From JBCCCJ01 sp039029315 (GTDB lineage: Bacteria > Bacteroidota > Bacteroidia > J057): a stretch of 64,000 nt of DNA. Positions 36,084-44,881 of the stretch are shown piece after piece. The translations under genes were made by a program, and so were the position numbers. The stretch lies in NCBI GenBank assembly GCA_039029315.1, contig JBCCGK010000067.1, positions 1 through 64,000 of the forward strand. The letters are read 5' to 3'. How positions within the stretch are numbered: the stretch's first letter is position 1; the number at the start of each line of letters is the position of its first letter. The notes below the pieces were generated by a model. It searched no databases. It had not been told where the DNA came from and worked only from the letters and a program-made list of their open reading frames with translations.

Positions 36084-36737
36084 ATGCTGACCATCCACCG
36101 TTTTACCTTTAACCCTTATCAGGAAAATACATATGTAGTTTCTGATCAGACGGGTGCCTGTGTGATTATAGATCCTGGATGCTATACCCAAACAGAGGAG
36201 AGTATGCTGCGGGATCATATCTCTCATCATGGCCTCCGAGTAGAAAAACTTCTCAACACCCATGGACATATCGATCATATGTTGGGAAACTATTTCGTCA
36301 AAAACACCTATGATGTTCCCTTTGTAACGCATGAAAAGGTTATTGGTGAACTAGAGGCCACCAAAAGTTATGGTGCCATGATGGGCTTGAATCCGACTCC
36401 TTCCCCCGCGCCTGACCAATTGGTAGCTCATGGCGATACAGTCAGTTTTGGAGAAACCGTGTTTGAGGTATTGTTTACTCCGGGCCATTCTGCAGGACAT
36501 ATCAGTTTTTTTCACCCGCCCAGCAACAATCTCTTTTCAGGAGATGTATTGTTTCAGGGAAGTATCGGCAGGACCGATTTACCGGGAGGATCTATGACGG
36601 TTTTGATGAAAAGTATTTATGATCATCTCCTACCTCTTGATGATGCGGTCAGGGTTCATTGTGGTCATGGCCCTGAAACGACGATCGGGCAAGAGCGACG
36701 ATACAATATGTACATTTTGAAATATCCGCCCCAATGA
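36084..36737 (+). CDS. Metallo-beta-lactamase fold hydrolase (glyoxalase II-like)
   Basis: A 217-residue cytoplasmic enzyme from the ATG at 36084. NTHGHIDHMLG is the THxHxDH zinc site, FTPGHSAGHISF holds the third His, FSGDVLFQGSIGRTDLPGG contains the bridging Asp, and VHCGHGPETT the last His. This is the YcbL/glyoxalase II-like group, which hydrolyses thioesters of glutathione or related compounds. The next gene starts in an ATGA overlap. Confidence 0.93.
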   Translation: MLTIHRFTFNPYQENTYVVSDQTGACVIIDPGCYTQTEESMLRDHISHHGLRVEKLLNTHGHIDHMLGNYFVKNTYDVPFVTHEKVIGELEATKSYGAMMGLNPTPSPAPDQLVAHGDTVSFGETVFEVLFTPGHSAGHISFFHPPSNNLFSGDVLFQGSIGRTDLPGGSMTVLMKSIYDHLLPLDDAVRVHCGHGPETTIGQERRYNMYILKYPPQ

Positions 36738-37849
36738 TGAAATCCTTGTTTTTATATCTTGGCCTGTTTGGATTCCTATGGCTGGGTTGCACGAAAGAAC
36801 AACAAAACAAAATCCTTCATCAACCAGCAGATCTTTATCATCCAACAGAGGAGACTGCTGTCTTGTCTACCGCTCGCACAGCAACGACTTTTTCTGGTCT
36901 TGTCAACAATGACTCCATCATCTTGCATGTCCAATATGATGACTCTCTGCTTGTCGGAGAGGCAATCTTTGTAGAACAACAGGATACATTTTCTCTTCAG
37001 GGCCGTGTCATCAAAGATATGGACACTCAATTGACTGTCGATATTCTTCAAGGAGACCAAGCTACCAATCGTATCAAAGGCTCTCTCTCTTCGAATACGC
37101 GATGGCAAGGAGAATGGCAACATTTGCCGGAGCATCAGATCAAGCCGATTGTCCTGAAAAGCGAGGAGACAAACTATCATATTACTGATAGAACCCAGTC
37201 CACGCAGCAAGTCATCTCTGTCAAGAGGAAAGTATCCCGTATGGCTTCTCCTAATGGCAGTTGCTCTCTGATATTTGAATATCCTTCGTTTTCAAAAAAT
37301 CAACAGGCACCTGCTTTTCATCATCTCAATCAATTTCTCAAACCTCCTAATATTCGTCAACTTCCAATTCGGTTGTCGAATTGTATCAGTGAAACAGCTG
37401 ATATGGCGGAAGGATTTGTCAGGCAGGAAGAACAAAGTTATGCCATCCATCTTGTCTCCTCACAGATTGTCAGTGTCAGTGTATTGACGACGATTCGGCA
37501 AGGGATTCCTGGTCATATGTCAGACCAACGCACTGCCAGAGTCTTGAACCTTGATCCAGTCCAAGGCATGCAATACGAATCAAAGCATTTGTTTCGAACT
37601 GGATTTGAGCCTGTGGTCAGGCGACTGGTCCAGACCCATCTGACGAATCACTATGGACAGGATTGGGGCATTCAGCTAGATCAGCTACACACAGAGCAGG
37701 ATTATGAAATCCATGCAGACAAAATTGTTGTACGCTTTGATCCGGGAGAATTGGGGGAATTTGCGACAGAACCGATCAGGGTTCCTATTTCCTTTGACGC
37801 AATCAAAGACTACCTTCACCCTGAAGGCCCACTTCAGACATTTCTTTGA
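36734..37849 (+). CDS. DUF3298-like lipoprotein
   Basis: A 371-residue lipoprotein with lipobox WLGC at residues 16-19. The C-terminal half (about 165-370) fits the DUF4163/DUF3298 pair found in RsiV and related proteins: paired strand-helix patterns with VSVSVLTTIRQG and VVRFDPGELGEFA. In RsiV these domains bind lysozyme; no sigma factor is next to this gene, so such a role is not implied. Overlaps the hydrolase stop by four bases, indicating coupling. Converges on panC, with 11 bases between the ends. Confidence 0.75.
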   Translation: MMKSLFLYLGLFGFLWLGCTKEQQNKILHQPADLYHPTEETAVLSTARTATTFSGLVNNDSIILHVQYDDSLLVGEAIFVEQQDTFSLQGRVIKDMDTQLTVDILQGDQATNRIKGSLSSNTRWQGEWQHLPEHQIKPIVLKSEETNYHITDRTQSTQQVISVKRKVSRMASPNGSCSLIFEYPSFSKNQQAPAFHHLNQFLKPPNIRQLPIRLSNCISETADMAEGFVRQEEQSYAIHLVSSQIVSVSVLTTIRQGIPGHMSDQRTARVLNLDPVQGMQYESKHLFRTGFEPVVRRLVQTHLTNHYGQDWGIQLDQLHTEQDYEIHADKIVVRFDPGELGEFATEPIRVPISFDAIKDYLHPEGPLQTFL

Positions 37850-37860
37850 TTTCAGATTTC

Positions 37861-38703
37861 CTACACTGCGAGATTGTCAATGAGTCGGGTTGTTCCCACA
37901 TATGCTGCTATGAAGGCGTGCGGATGGGAGGCAGGACTCAGATCCGAAATGTCAGCCAGCGTTTCTCCATTCAATATGTCAAAATAATCCAATCGTATCA
38001 GCGGATAATTCTTGAGGGATTCCTGGACAAATAGTCGGGCATCTTCCACTCCTCCAAATTCTTCTTTCTTTAGGTGAACAGCATTCAGCATCCTGGATAA
38101 GAATAAGGCTTGCTGCCGTTCTTCGGAAGTGAGGTAGGCATTTCGGGAACTAAGAGCCAGTCCGTCTTTCTCTCTAATAATGGGACAAGGAACAATTTCG
38201 AGGGGGAAATGAAGCTCCCTGACCAGATGTTGCAGGATCAGGCATTGCTGATAATCTTTCAGGCCAAAATAGGCATGAGTAGGCTGGATCAGATGAAAGA
38301 GAATCGATACTACCTGAACCACCCCATTCATATGGCCAGGTCTGCTTGCGCCACACAATTTTTTGTCGATGTCTCGTATGTGAAACTGTATCTGAGACAC
38401 TCCAGCTGGATAGATGGTAGATACTTCAGGGGCAAACACCACATCTACTCCCAGAGCCTCCAGCATCTGCGCATCAGATGTCAGGTTTCGCGGATATGTT
38501 TCAAAATCTTCATTTGGACCAAACTGGGTAGGATTAACAAAAATACTCACCACTGTCAGATCATTTTCCTGGGCAGACCTTTTCACTAAGCTGGCATGGC
38601 CCTCATGAAGGGCTCCCATGGTGGGCACAAGTCCTATCCTTGTATGGTGAGATTGTTGTTTGCGCCAAGCCCGATAGGCTTGGATATCAGAAAGAATCTT
38701 CAT
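37861..38703 (-). CDS. panC: Pantothenate synthetase
   Basis: A 280-residue enzyme that joins pantoate and beta-alanine with ATP, the last step of pantothenate synthesis. The ATG at 38703 fits the family start (MKILSDIQAYRAW). Motifs: PTMGALHEGHASL with the HxGH of the nucleotidyltransferase fold, FVNPTQFGPNEDF, GLKDYQQ, and SSRNAYL (KMSKS-equivalent). The divergent neighbour on the plus strand is the glycogen-synthase-like gene, a pairing typical of Bacteroidota. An imperfect promoter (TTTG, 19 bases, TATATTG) lies upstream on the minus strand. Confidence 0.97.
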   Translation of the reverse strand: MKILSDIQAYRAWRKQQSHHTRIGLVPTMGALHEGHASLVKRSAQENDLTVVSIFVNPTQFGPNEDFETYPRNLTSDAQMLEALGVDVVFAPEVSTIYPAGVSQIQFHIRDIDKKLCGASRPGHMNGVVQVVSILFHLIQPTHAYFGLKDYQQCLILQHLVRELHFPLEIVPCPIIREKDGLALSSRNAYLTSEERQQALFLSRMLNAVHLKKEEFGGVEDARLFVQESLKNYPLIRLDYFDILNGETLADISDLSPASHPHAFIAAYVGTTRLIDNLAV

Positions 38704-38734
38704 GGACCAAAGGGGGTCAATATAAGCACCTAAA

Positions 38735-38765
38735 TTGTTAATGCAAATAATATTGCGTATTTTTG
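38735..38765 (+). promoter_or_regulatory. Promoter of the GT5-like/DUF4270 operon
   Basis: TTG at 38735-38737, a 20-base spacer and TATTTTTG at 38758-38765 match the Bacteroidota promoter. The ATG at 38832 is 66 bases farther on, giving a 5' UTR of about 60 bases. Confidence 0.65.
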
Positions 38766-38831
38766 TATGGATTTTCAAGTCGATCATAACAAGCAGTATG
38801 ATGGGCTTTCATCCAAAAATTTCAACTTAGT

Positions 38832-39650
38832 ATGGATAAGAAACTGCGCATTCTCTATGTTACGTCTGAAATTGATCCATTCTTGAAATTGAGTTCGGCA
38901 GCTGATTTAATTCGATTGTTACCTCAAAAGTTGCAGGAGAAGGGCCATGAAATCCGAATCTTTATGCCAAAGTTTGGCGTAATCAACGAAAGAAGAAATC
39001 GTCTTCATGAAGTTGTTCGGCTTTCTGGGATCAATATTAGAGTAGCTGGAGAAGAGAAACCGCTCACCATTAAGGTGGCCTCCATTCCGAACGCAAAACT
39101 TCAGGTGTATTTTCTGGACAATGAGGATTATTTCAAACGTAAATCAGTCTTGACTGATCCCAATGATGATTCTTTTCACCTAGACAATGATGAGCGATCT
39201 ATCTTTTTTTGTAAGGGAGTAATTGAAACGGTCAAGAAACTGGGATGGCCACCAGACATTATCCATTGTCATGATTGGATGACCTCATTTATTCCTCTAT
39301 ATCTGCGCACTCACTATAAGGATGACCCCATGTTCAAGCGGACCAAAACGGTCTTTACGGTCTACAACAATGGTTTCGAGAGTGAATTTGCCAATGATTA
39401 TCTGGACAAAGTCAGAATTGATGGAATCACAGATGAAAAATTGGACAACTATACAGGAAACAATTACGTTGGGGTAGTGAAGGGTGGTATTGCATTATCA
39501 GATGTTGTAACCAAAGGACATCCAACAATTGATGCCAAACTTGAAGAGTATATAGAGCAAACTCAAACTGAGAAGATCTACTTTGATACGAGCGATAAAG
39601 ACTCCTATGTAGAAGGGTATAATCGTCTTTATTCTGAAATTTCAAATTGA
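38832..39650 (+). CDS. Glycogen/starch synthase-like N-terminal domain protein, probably non-catalytic
   Basis: A 272-residue protein matching only the N-terminal Rossmann half of GT5 glycogen synthase (full enzymes have about 480 residues). It keeps VTSEIDPF at the start and DIIHCHDWMTSFIPLY, but the ADP-glucose-binding KTGGL is replaced by KLSSA, and the C-terminal half is absent, so synthesis of glycogen is unlikely. There is no sign of a frameshift: the next gene begins seven bases after the stop. The truncated form next to panC and DUF4270 is, as far as I know, a regular Bacteroidota arrangement, so a conserved non-enzymatic or altered role is likely. Confidence 0.88.
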   Translation: MDKKLRILYVTSEIDPFLKLSSAADLIRLLPQKLQEKGHEIRIFMPKFGVINERRNRLHEVVRLSGINIRVAGEEKPLTIKVASIPNAKLQVYFLDNEDYFKRKSVLTDPNDDSFHLDNDERSIFFCKGVIETVKKLGWPPDIIHCHDWMTSFIPLYLRTHYKDDPMFKRTKTVFTVYNNGFESEFANDYLDKVRIDGITDEKLDNYTGNNYVGVVKGGIALSDVVTKGHPTIDAKLEEYIEQTQTEKIYFDTSDKDSYVEGYNRLYSEISN

Positions 39651-39657
39651 TTGTATC

Positions 39658-40968
39658 TTGAACAAGATAAGAATTGCATGGCTGTCAGCTATTTCCCTAG
39701 TGGCAGCCATATTTTTTGTATCCGGCTGTGAAAATTCAGGAACCTTTACAGAAGAAGTCCTGCCAGTTGATGACCCCATTTCCACGCATTATGTTGACAC
39801 CATTCCGATCAAGATGACTTCCATCTGGACTGATGTGAGTGAGACATATCGAGCTGATAGGCAGATGTTTGGAAATTATATCGATCCATTGTTTGGACGT
39901 ATTACCGCAGAGACATTTAGCGAAGTCCTCCCGAGATCCAACCTGGATTTTGGAGAAGCCAATGATCTCTTTTATGACTCAATTGTTCTGAAACTGGATA
40001 TCGAAGGAACCTATGGTCGATTTGCGACTCCCCAGACCCTTCATATCTATGAGCTGACCGAAACCTTTCCTGAAGCTGATCAGATCGACTCTCGAACTCG
40101 ATTGACATTTGACAGTTCTCATGATTTGGGTGGAGGCTATCTCCTAGATTTGGATGAAACAAATGGAGTCGCTCAATTAACAATTCGGTTGGATGATGAA
40201 TTAGGACGACGACTTTTGTTCGCCAATTCTGATACACTTGAAGACAAAGATCTCTTTCAACAGCTTTTTCCAGGTTTCTATTTTGGGACAGACCCCGTAA
40301 CATTCCTCTCTCGAGAACCGGGTGGGATTTATACCCTTTTCGGCAGCAGTAGCAATACCCAGCTGGAACTTCACTACAAACAAAGGGAACCAGGAACGCA
40401 GGTATTTGTTTCCAAGATTGAACCCTTCCTGATCAGTAACTCTACCCCGAGATTTACCTATTTGAATCGGTCAGAATTTTCAGATAGTTTTTTGGCCTCT
40501 GAGCTTTCACAAACTGATACCTCTTCCCAATTTGAATTTGTTCAGGCAGGACTGCTTATCAAGAACTTTATTCAATTTTCGAATATCGATCAACTTGGCC
40601 AGGTAGCCATCAGCAGGGCAGAGTTGGTTCTGAGTGTTGATCCAGAGTCTCTCGGAGGATCTCAACGATTTAATCCCCCCAGCCAGCTTCTCTCCATATT
40701 TGCTGACGAAAATGGAGAAGAGGTGCAGATAGACGGAAGTCCGATTCTGGCATCACAAGACGCCGTATACAACTCTATCACCAAAACCTACTCTATCTCG
40801 CTGACCAGCTATGTGCAGCAATTGGTGAATGAACAACGAGAAAACTTTGGGATCGTTCTTAGGCCCCAAGGCTCACAATTCCGAATCAATCGTGCAGTTT
40901 TTGGCGGCACAGATCATCCTAGCTTGCAGCCGAAACTGGCGATCACTTATACCACCCTTCCCAGATAA
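39658..40968 (+). CDS. DUF4270 family lipoprotein
   Basis: A 436-residue lipoprotein with lipobox VSGC at residues about 21-24. The start is a TTG, seven bases after the upstream stop; no ATG is available before the signal peptide. The body is beta-rich with the DUF4270 features: an early T-IPIKMTSIWTD segment, GNYIDPLFGRITAETF, and a final NFGIVLRP ... LAITYTT. The family is confined largely to Bacteroidota; function unknown. A terminator follows. Confidence 0.88.
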   Translation: MNKIRIAWLSAISLVAAIFFVSGCENSGTFTEEVLPVDDPISTHYVDTIPIKMTSIWTDVSETYRADRQMFGNYIDPLFGRITAETFSEVLPRSNLDFGEANDLFYDSIVLKLDIEGTYGRFATPQTLHIYELTETFPEADQIDSRTRLTFDSSHDLGGGYLLDLDETNGVAQLTIRLDDELGRRLLFANSDTLEDKDLFQQLFPGFYFGTDPVTFLSREPGGIYTLFGSSSNTQLELHYKQREPGTQVFVSKIEPFLISNSTPRFTYLNRSEFSDSFLASELSQTDTSSQFEFVQAGLLIKNFIQFSNIDQLGQVAISRAELVLSVDPESLGGSQRFNPPSQLLSIFADENGEEVQIDGSPILASQDAVYNSITKTYSISLTSYVQQLVNEQRENFGIVLRPQGSQFRINRAVFGGTDHPSLQPKLAITYTTLPR

Positions 40969-41000
40969 GAAACTGCTTGACATTGTTGGGAAGAAAAAAG

Positions 41001-41043
41001 CTCCTGGAAATTTGATGGAAATTTCCAGGAGTTTCTTATTTTG
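41001..41043 (+). terminator. Terminator after the DUF4270 gene
   Basis: CTCCTGGAAATT (41001-41012) pairs perfectly with AATTTCCAGGAG (41020-41031) over a 7-base loop and is followed by TTTCTTATTTT. It separates the GT5-like/DUF4270 operon from glmS. In the remaining gap to 41245 I see no perfect promoter. Confidence 0.85.
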
Positions 41044-41245
41044 CAAGTACTCAAAAAATTGTTTCCTCACGGGGTAAATGCAGGAAGCAATTTCCTTGCT
41101 TGTATTAGGACTACTTATCCATAAACAATCAGCTCAATTCACACAGAGCAATGTTGTTTTTGGAAGAAAAACCATTTGGACTTCAAAGCCAAATGCTCAT
41201 ACTTGTTTTCGTTTTGAATGTTAATTAAACACAATCTTCATCAAT

Positions 41246-43081
41246 ATGTGTGGAATAGTAGGTTATATTGGTCACCGAGAAGCGTATCCTATCTTGATCG
41301 ACGGACTCAGACGACTTGAGTACAGAGGATATGATTCTGCGGGAATTGCCTTGCTCAATGGCTCTATCAGTATTCATAAAAAACAGGGTAAAGTTGCCGA
41401 CCTTGAAAACCATGTCAATGGAACACACAGACCTTCCAGCATAGGAATGGGACACACACGCTGGGCTACACATGGAGAACCCAGCGATACCAATGCGCAC
41501 CCTCATACCTCCCAATCTGGCACCTTCGCTATTATTCACAATGGGATCATCGAGAACTACAGTGTTCTCAAAGAAGAGCTTCTTGCCAATGGGTATACGT
41601 TCCAAAGTGGAACGGATACAGAAGTTCTGGTTCAGTTGATTGAAATGTTCTACGAACAAGGACAAATTTCCTCTGAAGAAGCTGTCCGAATGGCTCTCAA
41701 CAAAGTTGTGGGTGCCTATGGTATTGTGGTCATGTGCAAAGATGAACCGGAGACCTTAATTGTCGCTCGAAAGAGTAGTCCAATTGTTATTGGAATTGGC
41801 GAAGATGAGTATATCATTGCCTCTGATGCGACTCCAATCATCGCCTATACCAAGAATGTCATCTACCTGAATGATGATGAGATGGCCATCCTCACTCCGA
41901 ACTCTCATACCATCAAGACCATTGACAACATCATTTTGACTCCATATCTCCAAAAAGTCGAAATGGAGTTAGAGGCATTGGAAAAAGGCGGTTATGATTA
42001 CTTCATGTTAAAGGAAATCATGGAACAGCCACAATCTATTGCAGATAGTATTCGTGGAAGAATCAATCCAGAAGACAATAGCGTCATTCTCGGTGGCCTG
42101 ACCGACGTCAAAGACAAGCTCAAATCTGCCAAGAGGATTATTATGGTTGCTTGCGGCACCAGTTGGCATGCCGCATTGGTTGGGGAATATCTGCTGGAAG
42201 AATATGCCAGAATTCCGGTTGAGGTTGAATATGCCTCGGAATTTCGCTATCGCAATCCCATCATCAGTCGGGACGATATTGTGATCGCTGTTAGCCAAAG
42301 TGGAGAGACTGCCGATACCCTCGCCGCAATCAAAATTGCCAAAAGCCAGGGAGCCATGGTATTGGGAGTCGTCAATGTGGTTGGGTCCACCATTGCCAGA
42401 GAAACTGATGCCGGGGTATACATTCATGCTGGTCCAGAAATTGGAGTAGCTTCCACCAAGGCATTTACTTCTCAGGTTACCGTATTGACCCTGATGGCAG
42501 CATATATTGCTCAGCTCCGTGGAACCTTTACCGTCAAAACTCAGGCAGTGATCAATGAACTTCTCCAAATCCCTGCCAAGGTGAAATATATTCTTGAAAC
42601 CAATCAGGATCAGATTCTGGAGATTTCTGACACCTTCAAAGATGCCGCCAACTTCCTGTATTTGGGTCGAGGATATAATTTTCCTGTCGCACTGGAAGGG
42701 GCTCTGAAGTTGAAAGAAATTTCTTATATCCATGCAGAGGGCTATCCAGCTGCAGAAATGAAACATGGTCCCATTGCCTTGATTGATGAGAATATGCCAG
42801 TAGCCTTTATTGCTACCCAAGATGAGACCTATGAAAAAATCGTAAGTAATGTCGATCAGGTTGTTTCGCGTCATGGGCGGGTGATCGCCGTGGTCACGGA
42901 AGGAGATAAAGTCATTCGGAATCTGGCAGAGTTTGTCATTGAGATTCCCAGTACAAGTCCTTCATTGCTTCCACTTCTGACTGTCATCCCACTTCAACTC
43001 CTGTCTTATCATATCGCTGTGATGAGAGACTGCAATGTTGACCAACCGCGAAACCTCGCCAAGTCTGTTACAGTGGAATAA
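41246..43081 (+). CDS. glmS: Glutamine-fructose-6-phosphate aminotransferase (isomerizing)
   Basis: A 611-residue enzyme making glucosamine-6-phosphate for peptidoglycan and lipid A. The N-terminal glutaminase starts with the nucleophile Cys2 (MCGIVGYIG) and has RGYDSAGIA, HTRWATHG and the HNGIIENY motif. Two SIS domains follow (about 285-430 and 455-595), with CGTSWHA, SQSGETADTL and EISYIHAEGYPAAEMKHGP. The C-terminus PRNLAKSVTVE is the canonical ammonia-channel and catalytic tail. Length and order are standard. No glmS ribozyme core was recognised upstream. Confidence 0.98.
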   Translation: MCGIVGYIGHREAYPILIDGLRRLEYRGYDSAGIALLNGSISIHKKQGKVADLENHVNGTHRPSSIGMGHTRWATHGEPSDTNAHPHTSQSGTFAIIHNGIIENYSVLKEELLANGYTFQSGTDTEVLVQLIEMFYEQGQISSEEAVRMALNKVVGAYGIVVMCKDEPETLIVARKSSPIVIGIGEDEYIIASDATPIIAYTKNVIYLNDDEMAILTPNSHTIKTIDNIILTPYLQKVEMELEALEKGGYDYFMLKEIMEQPQSIADSIRGRINPEDNSVILGGLTDVKDKLKSAKRIIMVACGTSWHAALVGEYLLEEYARIPVEVEYASEFRYRNPIISRDDIVIAVSQSGETADTLAAIKIAKSQGAMVLGVVNVVGSTIARETDAGVYIHAGPEIGVASTKAFTSQVTVLTLMAAYIAQLRGTFTVKTQAVINELLQIPAKVKYILETNQDQILEISDTFKDAANFLYLGRGYNFPVALEGALKLKEISYIHAEGYPAAEMKHGPIALIDENMPVAFIATQDETYEKIVSNVDQVVSRHGRVIAVVTEGDKVIRNLAEFVIEIPSTSPSLLPLLTVIPLQLLSYHIAVMRDCNVDQPRNLAKSVTVE

Positions 43082-43112
43082 AGATTTTTGAATTTTTTTT
43101 CAAAAAAAATCT

Positions 43113-43156
43113 GCCCTGTCATTGGTACATCTTCAATGGCAGGGCTTGTCTTTTAT
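43113..43156 (+). terminator. Terminator after glmS
   Basis: GCCCTGTCATT (43113-43123) pairs with AATGGCAGGGC (43134-43144), one G-T wobble, followed by TTGTCTTTTATT. It isolates glmS from the next operon. Confidence 0.8.
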
Positions 43157-43307
43157 TGGCATTTCAATGAAGGAGGGGCACAATTAAAAAAACGGCAATA
43201 CAATCTCATAATCAAGGATTTGGAAACCAACGGCAAGCAAGAATGCCTTGACTTTTCCCTAATTGAATCCGAATATAGAGGGCTAGATTTTGGTGAAAAA
43301 ATCGAAT

Positions 43308-44282
43308 ATGACAGTCTCTCAAAAAAATACATCTTCTGTGCTGGTCATCGGGGCTAGTGGACAAATTGGGCAGGATCTGACTACGGCATTGTCTCGGGAA
43401 CTGGGACCTGAACATGTGATCGCTGCAGATATTCGTGAAGGAAGCACCCATTCTGGTCCTTCTGTGCAATTGGATGTTTGTGATCGCAAATCGCTGTATC
43501 AGATCATTGATCAATACCAGGTAGACACCATTTATCACCTTGCGGCCATCCTTTCTGCTAAGGGAGAACAAGATCCCCAACTCGCCTGGCAACTGAATAT
43601 GGACGGCCTGCTCAATGTCTTGGAAGCCGGTCGAGAGACAAGGATCAACCGCATCTTCTGGCCAAGCTCCATCGCTGTATTTGGCCCCAACTCTCCCAGA
43701 GACAAGACGCCTCAGCACAGCATCATGGACCCCAATACAGTATATGGGATCAGCAAGCTTGCCGGAGAACGCTGGTGTGAATATTACCACCAGAAATATG
43801 GCGTAGATGTCAGAAGCGTTCGATTTCCGGGATTGATCAGCTATGAAAGCCCTCCGGGTGGGGGAACAACAGATTATGCCGTTGAGATTTTTTATTCAGC
43901 CCTAAGAGAAGGGAAGTATACTTGCTTCCTTCAAGCAGGAACCTATTTGCCGATGCTATACATGCCAGATGCCATCGCAGGCATTCTGAGCTTGATGAAG
44001 GCTCCAAGTGATCAGATCCGCGTGCGCTCCTCCTACAATATGGGTGGCTTAAGTTTTGAACCGGGAGAATTGGCGCAGGCTATCCGCCAACATCTTCCAG
44101 ATTTCAATATTCAATATGTGCCTGATTTTCGGCAGTCGATTGCTGATAGCTGGCCCTCCAGCATTGATGATCAAGAGGCCAAAACGGATTGGGGATGGTC
44201 GCCAACTTATGATCTGGAACGCATGGTCCAGGACATGTTGCACCAGCTTCAGGCCCGCCACACCTCTCAACAACTTGTATAG
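43308..44282 (+). CDS. NAD-dependent L-threonine dehydrogenase-like epimerase-family protein
   Basis: A 324-residue short-chain dehydrogenase of the extended type. VIGASGQIGQDL is the Rossmann GxxGxxG, YHLAAILSAKGEQDP and WPSSIAVFG the active-site Ser/Thr region, and YGISKLAGE the catalytic YxxxK. The AVFGPNSP and GTTDYAVEIFY segments are those of the UDP-galactose-epimerase-like L-threonine 3-dehydrogenases. It would oxidise threonine to 2-amino-3-ketobutyrate. I use the ATG at 43308 rather than an upstream TTG. The SMC genes follow 39 bases later on the same strand; no glycine C-acetyltransferase gene is adjacent. Confidence 0.85.
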   Translation: MTVSQKNTSSVLVIGASGQIGQDLTTALSRELGPEHVIAADIREGSTHSGPSVQLDVCDRKSLYQIIDQYQVDTIYHLAAILSAKGEQDPQLAWQLNMDGLLNVLEAGRETRINRIFWPSSIAVFGPNSPRDKTPQHSIMDPNTVYGISKLAGERWCEYYHQKYGVDVRSVRFPGLISYESPPGGGTTDYAVEIFYSALREGKYTCFLQAGTYLPMLYMPDAIAGILSLMKAPSDQIRVRSSYNMGGLSFEPGELAQAIRQHLPDFNIQYVPDFRQSIADSWPSSIDDQEAKTDWGWSPTYDLERMVQDMLHQLQARHTSQQLV

Positions 44283-44321
44283 ATAGGGAACAGTTCGAGA
44301 TTTTTCCGAACTTGCGCTTCT

Positions 44322-44870
44322 ATGAAGCTTCCTGTCCAAACGCCAGAAATCTTCCATCGACTCAGTCGAGGGCTGTTTATCAGTTCCAACACCACTGATC
44401 GAGAGCAGGAACAATTGTATCAGATCATTGAGACTCATTTTGAAGAACTGGAACGCTATTTCAGGATTATCCAATTTCGCCTCAACAAAGGAGATGAGTA
44501 TTACTATTTCAGTCGGGAGTTGAATCGAAGTAGCCTGGAGGATAAACTGGAACGTGCCTACCGATACATCGATGTATTGGATTTTTTCAAAACTTTCGAT
44601 CCTGCATTTGGAAGTGGATTCAGATTTTCTCCTGACCAAATCGCCCAAAAATGCAAGGTGGATACAGAACTTCGAACCAAGCTCGATAGCCTCAAGACCA
44701 AAGGACAGTCTGAGAATCGGTTGGATAAGGTTCGAACGCTTGTGAAGTCCCTTGAAAAAGAATCTTTCGTCGAGCTGATTGACAAATTGCAGGAAACTTA
44801 TCTGGTTCTGGCATCATTTTCATATCTCGAACTGCTGATCGATCGCATTCAGATTGAGGACGAATCCTAA
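44322..44870 (+). CDS. MukE/MksE-like small SMC subunit (KITE-type), tentative
   Basis: A 182-residue protein directly before the SMC gene (11-base gap). The pattern EIFHRLSRGLFISSN at the start, then an LYQIIETHFEELERYF helix, a strand RLNKGDEYYYFSR and a C-terminal helix-rich part (FLELLIDRI-like end) resembles the winged-helix MukE/MksE/JetB family. The assignment rests on pattern and on position beside a MukB-like ATPase. It may instead be a divergent kleisin-associated factor. If correct, it dimerises and binds the SMC heads through a kleisin, yet no kleisin gene is next to it. Confidence 0.6.
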   Translation: MKLPVQTPEIFHRLSRGLFISSNTTDREQEQLYQIIETHFEELERYFRIIQFRLNKGDEYYYFSRELNRSSLEDKLERAYRYIDVLDFFKTFDPAFGSGFRFSPDQIAQKCKVDTELRTKLDSLKTKGQSENRLDKVRTLVKSLEKESFVELIDKLQETYLVLASFSYLELLIDRIQIEDES

Positions 44871-44881
44871 GTGGCTGCAAC

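Noticed and set aside
38832..39650. Truncated glycogen synthase as a pseudogene
   Set aside because: No frameshift or remnant of the C-terminal half follows; the next gene starts seven bases later and the short form recurs beside panC in the phylum as far as I know.
41032..41245. A glmS ribozyme or riboswitch in the glmS leader
   Set aside because: I could not find the ribozyme core, and glmS ribozymes are mainly a Gram-positive feature.
42008..42874. A 288-codon minus-strand open frame opposite glmS
   Set aside because: It is fully antisense to the well-conserved glmS gene, has no family motif and its residue mix mirrors the glmS codons.
43088..43357. A plus-strand frame spanning the glmS terminator
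   Set aside because: It runs through the terminator stem and into the dehydrogenase gene in another phase.
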